Shown here piece by piece: positions 1-11,528 of a DNA stretch of 64,000 bases (its first letter is position 1; each line of letters begins with the position of its first letter). The stretch is from assembly GCF_002847305.1 (NCBI RefSeq), contig NZ_CP025408.1, positions 3,695,887 to 3,759,886 on the forward strand, written 5' to 3'. A program made the position numbers and the translations under genes. This DNA comes from Paracoccus tegillarcae. Lineage in GTDB: Bacteria; Pseudomonadota; Alphaproteobacteria; Rhodobacterales; Rhodobacteraceae. The notes under the pieces are model-generated. The model did no database searches. It had not been told where the DNA came from and worked only from the letters and a program-made list of their open reading frames with translations.

Positions 1-538
1 CGACCAACTCGTCAGGGCCGGTGATCGGACGCATGCCCCGACCGCCGCCGCCCCAGCTGGCTTTCAGCATCAGCGGATAGCCGACCTCGGCTGCCTCGGC
101 CTTGATGGCGTCGAAATCATCACCCAGAACTTCGGTGGCGGGAATAACCGGCACGCCCGCGTCGATGGCCACGCGCCGCGCACTGGCCTTGTCGCCAAGC
201 GCACGCATGGTCGCGGATTTCGGGCCAATAAAAGTGATTCCTGCCTTTTCGCAGGCATCCACGAATTCGGGGTTTTCCGACAGCAAACCATAGCCGGGAT
301 GAATGGCATCTGCGCCACTTTCCCTGGCCACGCGGATAATTTCAGGGATCGACAGATAGGCCGCGACCGGACCAAGCCCCTCGCCGATCCGGTAAGCCTC
401 ATCCGCCTTGAAACGGTGCAGGCCCAGTTTGTCCTCTTCGGCAAAGACGGCCACCGTCTTCTTGCCCAACTCGTTCGCGGCTCGCATGACGCGAATGGCT
501 ATCTCGCCCCGGTTGGCAATCAGAATCTTGTTGAACAT
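1..538 (-). CDS. pyc: Pyruvate carboxylase, N-terminal biotin-carboxylase part (partial)
   Basis: The protein starts MFNKILIANRGEIAIRVMRA at 538 and runs off the left edge, leaving about 179 residues of the biotin carboxylase domain. This domain carboxylates biotin using ATP and bicarbonate. IANRGEIA, the HPGYGLLSENP segment and the ATP-grasp KASWGGGGRGM loop are all visible. Related acetyl-/propionyl-CoA carboxylase alpha subunits share the domain, but the EGLGPVAAYLSIPEIIRVA stretch is what I associate with pyruvate carboxylase of Rhodobacterales. The enzyme would make oxaloacetate from pyruvate in the cytoplasm. The biotinyl and transcarboxylase domains lie outside the window, so an acyl-CoA carboxylase cannot be fully excluded. 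Confidence 0.85.
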   Translation of the reverse strand, partial: MFNKILIANRGEIAIRVMRAANELGKKTVAVFAEEDKLGLHRFKADEAYRIGEGLGPVAAYLSIPEIIRVARESGADAIHPGYGLLSENPEFVDACEKAGITFIGPKSATMRALGDKASARRVAIDAGVPVIPATEVLGDDFDAIKAEAAEVGYPLMLKASWGGGGRGMRPITGPDELV

Positions 539-689
539 CAGCCGCGCTCCTCATGTCAGACGCCGCGATCCTAGCGATGCCGCAGCGCAGCGCAAGCAGA
601 AGTGCACGGCAATGTTACCGCGAACAGTGACGCAAGGGCATCCGCTCAGTAGGCGTTGACCTGATTTGGGCCATCAGATGAAGGGTGCG

Positions 690-1043
690 TCAGTAGCTGG
701 CACCCTCCACATGCTGCGATTTCAGCGCGCGCGGATCGACCCCTTTCAGGCAATTGACGTTGATCGCGGCGACCTCGCCCATCTGGGGATGGCTGCCAAA
801 GGCATAGGATTCGACGCCGCAGACCGGACAGAACAAATGCACGATCTGCTCCTTGTTAAAGCGGTATTCCGTCACCGGACCGTCCTCGACCAGCTTGAAA
901 TCACCGCGCGGCACAAAGGTCAGCACAAAGCCCATCCGCTGACAGCGCGAGCAATTGCACGTCATCGTCTGGTCCAGATCCGCCTCGACCTCGAAGGCCA
1001 CCGCGCCGCACTGGCAGCCGCCCGAATAGTGTTCCTTTGACAT
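690..1043 (-). CDS. GFA family protein (CENP-V/GFA domain)
   Basis: This 117-residue protein fits the glutathione-dependent formaldehyde-activating enzyme (GFA)/CENP-V fold. The zinc ligands can be seen: CQCGAV near residue 11, the CNCSRC cluster near residue 29, and FCPVCG near residue 72. The family binds zinc and has been linked to S-hydroxymethylglutathione formation, but most short members have no proven reaction, so only the family is called. It lies just downstream of the periplasmic-protein gene on the same strand (13 bases between them) and upstream of pyc, separated from it by about 150 bases that hold no other gene I can see. Confidence 0.85.
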   Translation of the reverse strand: MSKEHYSGGCQCGAVAFEVEADLDQTMTCNCSRCQRMGFVLTFVPRGDFKLVEDGPVTEYRFNKEQIVHLFCPVCGVESYAFGSHPQMGEVAAINVNCLKGVDPRALKSQHVEGASY

Positions 1044-1055
1044 GATGCACCCTCG

Positions 1056-1541
1056 TTATTTGATTTCGATTTTCACGATGCCCTTGATGAAACGCGCGCC
1101 GCGCGAATCGCCCTGCACCACCATTTGCAGGCCATCGCCAAGCGGCTGGCCGTCCTTTTCAAAGGCCAGCAGAATGGGCGCATTGCCAAAGCCCGGGGCG
1201 ATCTCGCCCACGGAAAAGGCGACCTCATGCCCGTCCGACGCGATCACCTGCACGGTATTGCGCAACGATTGCTTTACATCATCGTCCAAGGTGGTTTCCT
1301 GCACCAGCAGATCCCACAGCAAGACGCCCCTGAACTGCATGTCCTGCGGACCGTCATCGGTTTCTCGGCGAACATCCTGTTCGGTGATCGTCATCGCGGC
1401 CAGCGAATCGGCACTGAGTTCGACCGAAATATCCGGGCCCGTCATTTCGATCACGGCGCCCGTTTGATCCTGGGCCAGCACCGCGGCGGGCAAAATCATC
1501 GCAACGGACATGCAAATTGGCAGTCGCAAGTTGTGAAACAT
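1056..1541 (-). CDS. Putative periplasmic molybdopterin-binding-fold protein
   Basis: A 161-residue secreted protein. The start MFHNLRLPICMSV at 1541 opens a signal peptide ending near VLAQD. An upstream in-frame ATG at 1577 would place the SOS box of uvrA inside the coding region, so the inner start is preferred. The mature part has an FRGVLLWDLL segment followed by ASDGHEVAFSVGEI and a C-terminal GARFIKGIVKIEI, a layout resembling small proteins of the oxidoreductase molybdopterin-binding (SUOX-like) fold. No cysteine cofactor ligand is visible, so it is probably not catalytic. It is divergent from uvrA. The function is unknown. Confidence 0.7.
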   Translation of the reverse strand: MFHNLRLPICMSVAMILPAAVLAQDQTGAVIEMTGPDISVELSADSLAAMTITEQDVRRETDDGPQDMQFRGVLLWDLLVQETTLDDDVKQSLRNTVQVIASDGHEVAFSVGEIAPGFGNAPILLAFEKDGQPLGDGLQMVVQGDSRGARFIKGIVKIEIK

Positions 1542-1568
1542 TATCTTTCGGACCTCACTTGTTAATAT

Positions 1569-1583
1569 GTTCTTCATATGTTC
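1569..1583. promoter_or_regulatory. SOS (LexA) box of alphaproteobacterial type
   Basis: The direct repeat GTTC-TTCATAT-GTTC has exactly seven bases between the two GTTC units. That is the LexA-binding motif (GTTC-N7-GTTC) known from Rhodobacter and other alphaproteobacteria, and differs from the E. coli palindrome. It ends 65 bases before the uvrA start, where LexA repression of the excision-repair gene is expected. Confidence 0.8.
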
Positions 1584-1648
1584 CTATGAGCGCGTTGCGT
1601 TTTCAAGCCGCGTGACTATGTGATGCGCTTGGGCTGATAGGGCACAGC

Positions 1649-4497
<2,849 letters not shown>

Positions 4498-4501
<4 letters not shown>

Positions 4502-4872
4502 TCGCCGTCGGCTGGCAGAAAGCCGAAGGCGCGCTGATGCTGCTGGCTGGCCTTGGCATCGCCCTTGCAGTGCAGCCGGGCTGGCCCCTCTGGGCATGGC
4601 CGCTGATCCTGCTTGCGCCAGATCTGGCGATGATCGGATATCTGGGTGGGCCGCGCATCGGGGCGGCGGTCTATAACGCCGCGCATCTCTATGGTGCGGG
4701 TCTGGTTCTGGCGGTTCTGGGCGTGGTGTCAGGTCAGCCCCTGCTGATTGCCCTTGGCGGCATGTGGATGGCGCATATCGGCATGGATCGCGCGTTCGGC
4801 TATGGCCTGAAATCGCCCCAAGGGTTCAAGACAACGCATCTGGGCAGGATTGGCCCAGATCGCGATCACTGA
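4498..4872 (+). CDS. DUF4260 family membrane protein
   Basis: A 124-residue integral membrane protein starting with GTG at 4498, overlapping the uvrA stop. About four hydrophobic segments can be traced, and the C-terminal signature [20 protein letters not shown] is the hallmark of the DUF4260 family. The biochemical role of DUF4260 is not known. Its position suggests co-transcription with uvrA, but no repair role follows from the sequence. Confidence 0.88.
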
Positions 4873-5294
4873 CCCCGGTTATAGGCGGTATGCGGCAGAA
4901 ACATGACGGTACAACCGTTTTCATCAAAGCCCCCGGCCCTCGAATAGTTCGACTGGTCCGGCGCCTTTGAAAGTTCGAAGCTGGCGCAAAGCCGCAGATT
5001 CTCATCGTCGATCTGCTCGATCCGGTAGGGCGTTTCAGTTACCGGGTCGATCAGCGACGGCCGGTCGGGACAGGCCTCGGTCTGGCTGATTTCGGGCGAT
5101 AGTTCTCGCCGTTCGCGCGCAAGGCAGGATAGCTGCGCCTCGATCGCGCGCAAATCGCTGCGCCTGATATCGTCGCGCCGCTCGGCCCGGCCCTGCCCCG
5201 GCCCGCCGCCGATCAGCAGCCCTGCGATGATGGCGACCAAAGCAAGGGCCGAAATGGTGATGGTCGCCCAGCCTTTCATGCGCGGCTCAGCCAT
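4866..5294 (-). CDS. Small protein with N-terminal membrane anchor, unknown function
   Basis: About 142 residues: one N-terminal hydrophobic helix (WATITISALALVAIIAG) followed by a soluble, presumably periplasmic domain with four cysteines (CLARER, ACPDRP, LCASFE, GCTVMF) that could form disulfides. I recognise no family. In-frame starts exist at 5303, 5294 and 5279; 5294 is preferred because an AAGG lies at a usable distance and it overlaps the stop of the upstream gene at 5287. The 3' end overlaps the convergent DUF4260 gene by a few bases. Confidence 0.6.
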   Translation of the reverse strand: MAEPRMKGWATITISALALVAIIAGLLIGGGPGQGRAERRDDIRRSDLRAIEAQLSCLARERRELSPEISQTEACPDRPSLIDPVTETPYRIEQIDDENLRLCASFELSKAPDQSNYSRAGGFDENGCTVMFLPHTAYNRGQ

Positions 5295-5901
5295 CCATCT
5301 CATCCTTGTAATAGCCGAAGATCAAACCTGCCATGATCGCAACCAGCAATGCCTTGGCCAGGAATTGCGCGGTCATATCGCCGTTCAAAAAGGCATAGAC
5401 CACCGCCACCAGATCGCCCAGCAGCGCGAGTGAGGCTAGCAGCAGCGTGATCGACGCCACCCATTTCCGGACCAGTGACCTTTGTCGCGCGGGATCGTCG
5501 CGGCCAGCGCGATTGACACGGCGGTTCAGCAGCAGAAAAAGTGGCAGAAACGCGACCAGCGCGGAAACCGACCAGCGCAACCATCGCCCGCTGCCCGCCG
5601 GATCCAGCGGATCTGGCAAGAGCCGATCGATGACCGCAAAACCGATGATGACGGTATGCCACGCAATCATCCCGAGAGACAGGAACAGCAGCCCGTAAAG
5701 CAGCGCTTCACTGGCAGAAACATAGGCACGTGGGCGCGGCACCGGCGGCAGGCCGGCCTGCACTGTCCAGCCCTCGCTGGCCGCGCGGATTTCGGTCTGC
5801 GACCAGCCCGCATCGGCCAGAGCCTGCGCAATCTGGTCCTGTGACTGGCCTGCGATCAGTGCCTCTCGTACGAACTCGGATAGTAAATCGTCGCTTTTCA
5901 T
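5287..5901 (-). CDS. DUF5671-like multi-pass membrane protein
   Basis: A 204-residue protein whose N terminus (residues 1-40, DDLLSEFVREALIAGQSQDQ then a LADAGWS segment) resembles the short helical head found before DUF5671 membrane domains. Four transmembrane segments follow, with an RRVNRAGRDDPARQRS cytoplasmic loop. The start at 5901 has GGAGAGGG upstream. An earlier ATG at 5952 lacks such a site. The function of the family is unknown. The downstream gene overlaps its stop. Confidence 0.7.
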   Translation of the reverse strand: MKSDDLLSEFVREALIAGQSQDQIAQALADAGWSQTEIRAASEGWTVQAGLPPVPRPRAYVSASEALLYGLLFLSLGMIAWHTVIIGFAVIDRLLPDPLDPAGSGRWLRWSVSALVAFLPLFLLLNRRVNRAGRDDPARQRSLVRKWVASITLLLASLALLGDLVAVVYAFLNGDMTAQFLAKALLVAIMAGLIFGYYKDEMDG

Positions 5902-6052
5902 CGGCCCTCTCCGGTCGGCGGCAGGATGCGTCAGACTGTGCAGCAGGTCCATGCAAGAAAATTTTCGCCAGTCCCGGTTTTTCCCCTTGCGCCATCCGGC
6001 CCGCCCTTATAGATCAGCCTCCACCAGCAGCGGATAGCCGTTGGTACGGAGT

Positions 6053-6127
6053 GCGGGCGTAGCTCAGGGGTAGAGCATAACCTTGCCAAGGTTAGGGTCG
6101 GGCGTTCGAATCGCCTCGCCCGCTCCA
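6053..6127 (+). tRNA. tRNA-Gly (GCC)
   Basis: The 75-nt sequence folds as a tRNA. The acceptor GCGGGCG (6053-6059) pairs perfectly with CGCCCGC (6117-6123). A D-arm starts AGCTCAGGGGTAGAGC, the anticodon arm is ACCTTGCCAAGGT with anticodon GCC, a T-arm contains GTTCGAATC, and an encoded CCA closes 6125-6127. It reads GGC/GGU glycine codons. Confidence 0.97.
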
Positions 6128-6131
6128 AAAC

Positions 6132-6161
6132 AAAAAAGCCAGCCTTCGGGCTGGCTTTTTT
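6132..6161 (+). terminator. Rho-independent terminator after tRNA-Gly
   Basis: GCCAGCC-TTCG-GGCTGGC forms a seven-pair GC-rich stem with a stable UUCG tetraloop, preceded by an A run and followed by six Ts. It ends the tRNA-Gly transcript and, because the flanks are symmetrical (A tract and T tract), it can also end the convergent flavoprotein gene. Confidence 0.93.
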
Positions 6162-6207
6162 GCTGTCTGGCCGGTGGTTGACCGACCAGCAGCGATATCA
6201 TCCGCGC

Positions 6208-8706
6208 CTAGCCGTCCACCCTGATCCGCGCGTTTGACGGATCGAATGGGCTGTCTTCGGTCACTTCGGCATCCCACAATTCGCCAAACATGCGCAGTTT
6301 CAGCTTAGTCCCCGGTTCACTCAGGTCCGGGCGCACATAACCCATGCCGATCTGTTTGCCGAAGGCGACCGAATAGCCGCCCGAGGTCAGACGACCGATC
6401 TTTTCACCATCAAGGAACAGCCCTTCGCGGCCCCAGGGATCGGCGTCACCCGGCCCGTCGATAAGCAGCGTCACGCATTTGCTGCGAATGCCCGTGTCCA
6501 GCATCGCCTGCTTGCCGTTGAAGTTCTTGTCCAGATCGACAAACCGGTCCAGCCCGGCCTCCAAAGGTGTGGCGTCGCGGCCCAGTTCGGTGCCGAAGGC
6601 GCGATAGGATTTTTCCTGACGCAGCCAGTTCTGCGCCCGAGCGCCGACCAGCTTCATCCCGTGCTTTTCGCCTGCCGCAATCAATTGGTCCCACAGATAG
6701 CGACCAAATTCGACCGGGTGATGCAACTCCCAGCCCAATTCGCCGGTATAGGCCACGCGGATCGCAACGGTCGGGCACATGCCCAACTCGATATCGCGGG
6801 CCGAGAGCCAGGGGAAACGCTTGTTCGACAGCGCCGTCGCCGGATCGGGAGCACGGATCAGCTCATTCAGAATCGCCCGGCTGTTCGGACCGGCCAGCGC
6901 AAAGACGCCCCATTGGTTGGTCACCTCATGGATATGAACAGGGCCAAATTCGCCGCCCATTTCCTCGGCCAGCTTGCGCAGGTTGTCAGCGTCGTAATCA
7001 GCCCACGCGCCCGCTGACACCAGATAATAGCCATCCTCGCGCCGCCGAACGATGGTGTATTCGGTGCGCGTCGTGCCAGCCTCGGTCAAAGCATAGGTCA
7101 GGTTGATGCGGCCAACCTTGGGCAGCTTGTTGGTGGTGAACCAGTCCAGAAACGCCGTCGCGCCGGGGCCGCTGACCCAATGCTTGGCGAAGGCGCTGGC
7201 GTCGATCAGACCGGCGGTTTCGCGGATCGCCTGCGCCTCGGTCTTTGCGTATTCCCACCAGCCGCCACGGCGGAAACTGCGGGCGTCATGATCAAAGCCC
7301 TCGGGCGCATCGACGGGACCGTAATAGTTCGGGCGCTCCCACCCGTTCACCTGCCCCATCTGTGCGCCTGCCGCGATCTGGCGGTCATAGGCGGGCGCAG
7401 TGCGCAGCGGACGGGCCGCAGGGCGTTCTTCATCCGGGTGGTGCAGGACGAAGACGTGGGCGTAGCTTTCTTCGTTCTTGCGGGTCGCATATTCGGTCGT
7501 CATCCAGCGGCCAAAGCGGCGCGGGTCCAGCGACGCCATATCGATTTCGGCCTCGCGCGCGGTCATCATCTGCGCAAGGTAATGGCCCACGCCACCGGCG
7601 GCAGTGATGCCAAAGCTGAAGCCTTCGGCCAGCCACATATTGCGCAGCCCCGGTGCCGGACCAACCAGCGGGTTGCCGTCGGGGGTATAGCAGATCGGGC
7701 CGTTGAAATCATCCTTCAGCCCAACCTCTTCCGATGTCGGGATGCGGTGGATGAAGGACATGTATTCTTCTTCGATCCGTTCCAGATCCAGCGGGAACAG
7801 ATCGGCGCGGAAGCCTGCCGGCACCTCATAGGGGAAGCGCGCAGGCGCGCCTTCCTCGTAGGGGCCAAGGATCCAGCCGCCGCGTTCTTCGCGCACATAC
7901 CATTTGGCATCGGCATCGCGCAGCACCGGATGTTCGGGATTGCCCGCCGCGCGCCACTCGGCCAGCGCCGGATCGCGTTCGGTGACGATATACTGGTGTT
8001 CCACCGGGATGGCCGCGATCTTGATGCCCAACAGCCGCGCGGTGCGCTGCGCGTGGTTGCCAGTCGCGGTGACGACATGTTCGGCCCTGATCTGGAATGG
8101 CTCGCCCGAGGGCACCAGATTGCCGCCCTTTTCGATCATGCGGTCACAGGTGACGACCCATTCCTCGCCATTCCAGTCATAGCCGTTGACCTGAATGCGG
8201 CGTTCGATGGTACAGCCCGCCATGCGCGCGCCCTTGGCCATCGCCTGCGTCACATCAGCGGGGTTGATATAGCCATCGGTCGGGTGAAACAGCGCGCCTT
8301 TCAGATCCTCGGTGCGGACCAGCGGCCAGCGCTCCTTGATCTGGGCGGGCGTCAGGAATTCATGTTCGATGCCCACCGTTTCGGCGGTGGCGGAATACAG
8401 CATATATTCATCCATCCGCGCATCGGTCTGCGCCATGCGCAGGTTGCCGCAGCGGGTGAAACCTGCGTTCAGCCCCGTATCAGCCTCCAGTGCGGCATAC
8501 AGCTTGACCGAATAGTCGTGGATATGGCTGGTCGCGTAACCCATGTTGAACAGCGGCAGCAGACCTGCCGCGTGCCACGTCGACCCGGCTGTCAACTCAT
8601 CACGTTCAACCAGCATCGTGTCCCAACCGGCCTTGGCCAGATGATAGGCAATACCGCAGCCAACCGCGCCACCGCCCACGATCAGAGCTTTCACATGCGT
8701 CTTCAT
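6208..8706 (-). CDS. Dimethylglycine/sarcosine dehydrogenase-like FAD protein with GcvT domain
   Basis: An 832-residue two-domain enzyme. An N-terminal DAO-type FAD domain has the dinucleotide motif GGGAVGCG at 11-18 and GSTWHAAGL at 41-49. In mammalian dimethylglycine and sarcosine dehydrogenases the His of this segment (here H45) carries covalent FAD. From about residue 430 a GcvT/aminomethyltransferase-like domain follows, which passes the one-carbon unit to tetrahydrofolate. The expected reaction is oxidative demethylation of an N-methylated glycine in the cytosol. The exact substrate cannot be read from sequence. The start at 8706 is supported by AGGAAGGA; longer in-frame starts would run antisense into panC. 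No partner genes for glycine betaine use lie nearby. Confidence 0.85.
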   Translation of the reverse strand: MKTHVKALIVGGGAVGCGIAYHLAKAGWDTMLVERDELTAGSTWHAAGLLPLFNMGYATSHIHDYSVKLYAALEADTGLNAGFTRCGNLRMAQTDARMDEYMLYSATAETVGIEHEFLTPAQIKERWPLVRTEDLKGALFHPTDGYINPADVTQAMAKGARMAGCTIERRIQVNGYDWNGEEWVVTCDRMIEKGGNLVPSGEPFQIRAEHVVTATGNHAQRTARLLGIKIAAIPVEHQYIVTERDPALAEWRAAGNPEHPVLRDADAKWYVREERGGWILGPYEEGAPARFPYEVPAGFRADLFPLDLERIEEEYMSFIHRIPTSEEVGLKDDFNGPICYTPDGNPLVGPAPGLRNMWLAEGFSFGITAAGGVGHYLAQMMTAREAEIDMASLDPRRFGRWMTTEYATRKNEESYAHVFVLHHPDEERPAARPLRTAPAYDRQIAAGAQMGQVNGWERPNYYGPVDAPEGFDHDARSFRRGGWWEYAKTEAQAIRETAGLIDASAFAKHWVSGPGATAFLDWFTTNKLPKVGRINLTYALTEAGTTRTEYTIVRRREDGYYLVSAGAWADYDADNLRKLAEEMGGEFGPVHIHEVTNQWGVFALAGPNSRAILNELIRAPDPATALSNKRFPWLSARDIELGMCPTVAIRVAYTGELGWELHHPVEFGRYLWDQLIAAGEKHGMKLVGARAQNWLRQEKSYRAFGTELGRDATPLEAGLDRFVDLDKNFNGKQAMLDTGIRSKCVTLLIDGPGDADPWGREGLFLDGEKIGRLTSGGYSVAFGKQIGMGYVRPDLSEPGTKLKLRMFGELWDAEVTEDSPFDPSNARIRVDG

Positions 8707-8875
8707 CCCGCGATTCCTTCCTGCCGAACCTTGTATTCGTAGTGCCAGACCAAACCCGCCACGCATCGCTTCGCCCGACATTTCCCCAAGCGAAAGCGAC
8801 ATGCTGCGTCGCGGCGCTTGCACGGTGCCGGCGATTTCCCTTATCTTCCGCAGAATTGCCCGAAGGAGGACGGCG

Positions 8876-9742
8876 ATGCAGATCTGTCGCGACACGGAAT
8901 CGATGATCGCATTGTCAACTGACTGGCGCGCGGCGGGCACCCCGAGCGTCTTGGTCGCCACCATGGGCGCGCTGCATGACGGCCATCGCGCATTGGTCGC
9001 ACGCGCGCGGGACTGGGCCGACAGCCGGGGCGGTCGCGTCGTGGCGTCGGTCTTTGTCAATCCGACGCAGTTTGGCGATGCCAAGGACCACGACAAATAT
9101 CCCCGCACCGAAGAGGCAGATCTGGCACTCCTACGGGCGGCGGGGGCCGATGCGGTCTTCCTGCCGCAGGCGTCCGATATCTACCTGCCCGACGCGCAGA
9201 CGGTCGTTGATGTCACCGGCCTGTCGCGCGTACTGATGGGCAAGTTGCGGCCTGGCCATTTCCGGGGCGTGGCTACGGTTGTAACCAAGCTGTTCAACAT
9301 CACCGGCTGCGACGCCGCGACATTCGGTGAAAAGGATTATCAACAGCTGACGCTGGTGCGGCAGATGGTGCGGGACCTGAACATGCGCGTGCAGATCCTG
9401 CCAGTGCCCACCGTGCGCGAGGCTGACGGGCTGGCCATGTCGTCACGCAATCAGCGACTGACACCTGCCGATCGTGCCGCTGCCCCGGTGCTGGCCCGCG
9501 CGCTGGATCGGGCCGAGGCAATGGTCACCGAGGGCAGGACGGTCGAGGCTGTTCGACACGAGATCAAACAGGTACTGGCGTCCGAGCCGCGCGCGGATGT
9601 GCAATCCATCGACATTCGCGATGCATCCCAACTGTCCGCCCTGCGCGGCAGGCCGACTCAATCTGTGGTGATATTGCTGGCCGCGCGGTTTGGTGACGTA
9701 TTGCTGATCGACCAGCGCGTCGCGCTGCCATCGGCAGACTGA
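8876..9742 (+). CDS. panC: Pantothenate synthetase
   Basis: PanC, 288 residues, joins pantoate and beta-alanine using ATP, the last step of pantothenate (vitamin B5) synthesis. Visible motifs are MGALHDGH at 30-37 (nucleotidyl-transferase HxGH), GEKDYQQL and SSRNQRL. The start at 8876 follows GAAGGAGG; an upstream in-frame ATG at 8801 adds a non-conserved extension. panB is not adjacent. The last 85 bases overlap the convergent batD-like gene. Confidence 0.96.
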   Translation: MQICRDTESMIALSTDWRAAGTPSVLVATMGALHDGHRALVARARDWADSRGGRVVASVFVNPTQFGDAKDHDKYPRTEEADLALLRAAGADAVFLPQASDIYLPDAQTVVDVTGLSRVLMGKLRPGHFRGVATVVTKLFNITGCDAATFGEKDYQQLTLVRQMVRDLNMRVQILPVPTVREADGLAMSSRNQRLTPADRAAAPVLARALDRAEAMVTEGRTVEAVRHEIKQVLASEPRADVQSIDIRDASQLSALRGRPTQSVVILLAARFGDVLLIDQRVALPSAD

Positions 9743-10914
9743 TCGGGCCGCAACCGTCCTTGCGCGATCACCTGCCGGACAAAAGCCTTGGCATCGAAAC
9801 CGCCCGGCGGATCGGCTGTATAGAGCTGCCTGTCCAGTGGTGTCAGCACCGCAGCACCGCGCCCCTGATGCCCCCGCAACCGCAAATGCGCCACCGCCGC
9901 GCGTCGCAATTCGGGCAGCCGTCCCTCTCGCGCCGCCCGGCGCATCGCCGCGACATGCGGGCTGAACCGCCAGCGTCGGACCTGTCGCATCACTGCGTCC
10001 GGCGGTTGCAGCCCCCGCCCCAGCAAGGCTGCTGCCAGCCCGCCGATCAGGCCCAGCCCAAGCAAGCCGGCCCCGATCAGCCGGTTGCGCGTTTGGGGCC
10101 GCGAGGCATCGGCGATATTCGAGGCAAAACTGGCAAAACCAAACGGGATAGGTTTCATCGCGGCGATTTCTATCTGGCGAGTGTCCGTATCCATCCACGG
10201 AAAGGCAAAGGCTTTGAGGACCGAAGGCTCGCCGGTGTGTGGCTGCAAGCTCCATTCCCAAACCACGGTCGAAACGGGGCCATCAGGGGTCGGCTCGACG
10301 CTGCGCTGTTCGGGTTCGGTAAAGCTGATCAGCCAGGGCTCGCGCAGATCAGGTCGCGGTGGCAATTGATGCGGCAGCGCACCAAGCGCCTGCAATGTGA
10401 CGCGGCGGATCAGCACTTCGCCGTCGATTAGCTTGCCCGGATCTGCCGACAGTTCATCCGTCAGCGTCAGCCGCCGCGCGGAAAGTGGCGCGAAACCGCC
10501 CGGAAAGGGCTGCACGTCGATGGTTATCTCGGGCGCCTCGACCTGCACTTCGTGCCATCTGTTGTCAGACCCGGTGATTTGCAGCATATGCGTCACCGGC
10601 CCGACCGTCAGGGGCCCGGCCTCACGGGGAAAAACCGCGATCTTGCGCTGAAATATCTGCCATTCACGGCCCGATATCCGTTCTTTGTACCAGTCGTCGC
10701 GGGTTAGCTGAATCCAGTCGTACCCGGGCGCGTCTGGGAAGGTGAGTTCTGACAGATTGACGGTCGCATCATATTCGGCGCGGATCGTCAGCGGGATCAT
10801 CTCTCCGACCACATGGGAGGCATGATCGTGAAGGATCTGCAGGCGCATCTCTTGCGCTGCCGCGGGCAGGGCCAGCAGAAACGACAGGATCAACACGGCG
10901 CAACGGATCACCAT
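9658..10914 (-). CDS. BatD-like protein (Bat operon membrane protein)
   Basis: A 418-residue protein with a signal peptide (ends near PAAAQE), a long beta-rich periplasmic region, one transmembrane helix (LIGAGLLGLGLIGGLAAALL) near residue 290, and a cytoplasmic tail. This is the BatD/oxygen-tolerance layout. It is the last gene of a MoxR/VWA operon, starting within seven bases of the TPR gene's stop. BatD proteins are thought to act at the inner membrane with BatA/BatB; the molecular task is not established. Its 3' end overlaps panC by 85 bases on the opposite strand, so the extreme C terminus may not be conserved. Confidence 0.75.
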   Translation of the reverse strand: MVIRCAVLILSFLLALPAAAQEMRLQILHDHASHVVGEMIPLTIRAEYDATVNLSELTFPDAPGYDWIQLTRDDWYKERISGREWQIFQRKIAVFPREAGPLTVGPVTHMLQITGSDNRWHEVQVEAPEITIDVQPFPGGFAPLSARRLTLTDELSADPGKLIDGEVLIRRVTLQALGALPHQLPPRPDLREPWLISFTEPEQRSVEPTPDGPVSTVVWEWSLQPHTGEPSVLKAFAFPWMDTDTRQIEIAAMKPIPFGFASFASNIADASRPQTRNRLIGAGLLGLGLIGGLAAALLGRGLQPPDAVMRQVRRWRFSPHVAAMRRAAREGRLPELRRAAVAHLRLRGHQGRGAAVLTPLDRQLYTADPPGGFDAKAFVRQVIAQGRLRPDQSADGSATRWSISNTSPNRAASNITTD

Positions 10915-11528
10915 GGCTGGCCCTCGCGCGGGCGGATCAGGCCCATTGTCTCGCGTCGACGGTACTCGGCCAGCAGCCGCAGCGCCAGGAATTCACCCGG
11001 ATCATCCGAGATCGTGGCAAGCCAGTCATCGCTGGCGGCAATGCCGCGCGCGGTCATCATCTGGCGCCAATCGGCATCCTGAGTGCCGGTATTCACGACG
11101 ATCTGCTCATCGGGATTGGCCTGACCCAGCCCCCCTGCCCCTGCAAGCCGCCCCGGCGCAAAGCTGTCGCCGCGTGCCGGCGGATACATGGCCGCGACCA
11201 GATCGCGGTTTCGCCGCGCCTCGGCATCAGCAGGGTTGGAAAACAGCACAGCGTCGAAATAGGCGACCGACAGGGGGTAATCGCCCGTTGCCGCCAGCGA
11301 AAGTCCGCGATTATAGGTCTCGGTCCGGCCCGCATCGGCGAAGGCGGCATCGGCCGCGTCCCATTCGCCCGCACGGTACAGCGCCACCCCGCGCGCCGCC
11401 GGATCGGCCAGCAGCGGCGCTGCGCCCGCGCCGCCGCCTGCGCGCAGCGCCAGCCGCGCCCAACCCTGCGGGCCGGCGATGGCCAGACATAAAAGCCCCG
11501 CCAATGCGATCAGCAACACCCGCCTCAT
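10908..11528 (-). CDS. BatC-like TPR protein
   Basis: A 206-residue protein with an N-terminal hydrophobic signal/anchor (VLLIALAGLLCLAIAGP), then helical repeats with TPR character (ARGVALYRAGEWDAADAAF; ETYNRGLSLAATGDYPLSVA). In Bat operons a TPR protein (BatC) commonly sits between the VWA proteins and BatD, as here. The start shares ATGA with the stop of the BatB-like gene. It is probably an inner-membrane or periplasmic scaffold; this is inferred from gene order. Confidence 0.75.
   Translation of the reverse strand: MRRVLLIALAGLLCLAIAGPQGWARLALRAGGGAGAAPLLADPAARGVALYRAGEWDAADAAFADAGRTETYNRGLSLAATGDYPLSVAYFDAVLFSNPADAEARRNRDLVAAMYPPARGDSFAPGRLAGAGGLGQANPDEQIVVNTGTQDADWRQMMTARGIAASDDWLATISDDPGEFLALRLLAEYRRRETMGLIRPREGQPW

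Noticed and set aside
7180-8742. A long plus-strand frame of about 520 codons opposite the dimethylglycine dehydrogenase-like gene
   Set aside because: It is antisense to a strongly conserved protein, starts without a ribosome site and its composition (Arg/His/Gly/Ala rich) is typical of shadow frames in high-GC DNA.
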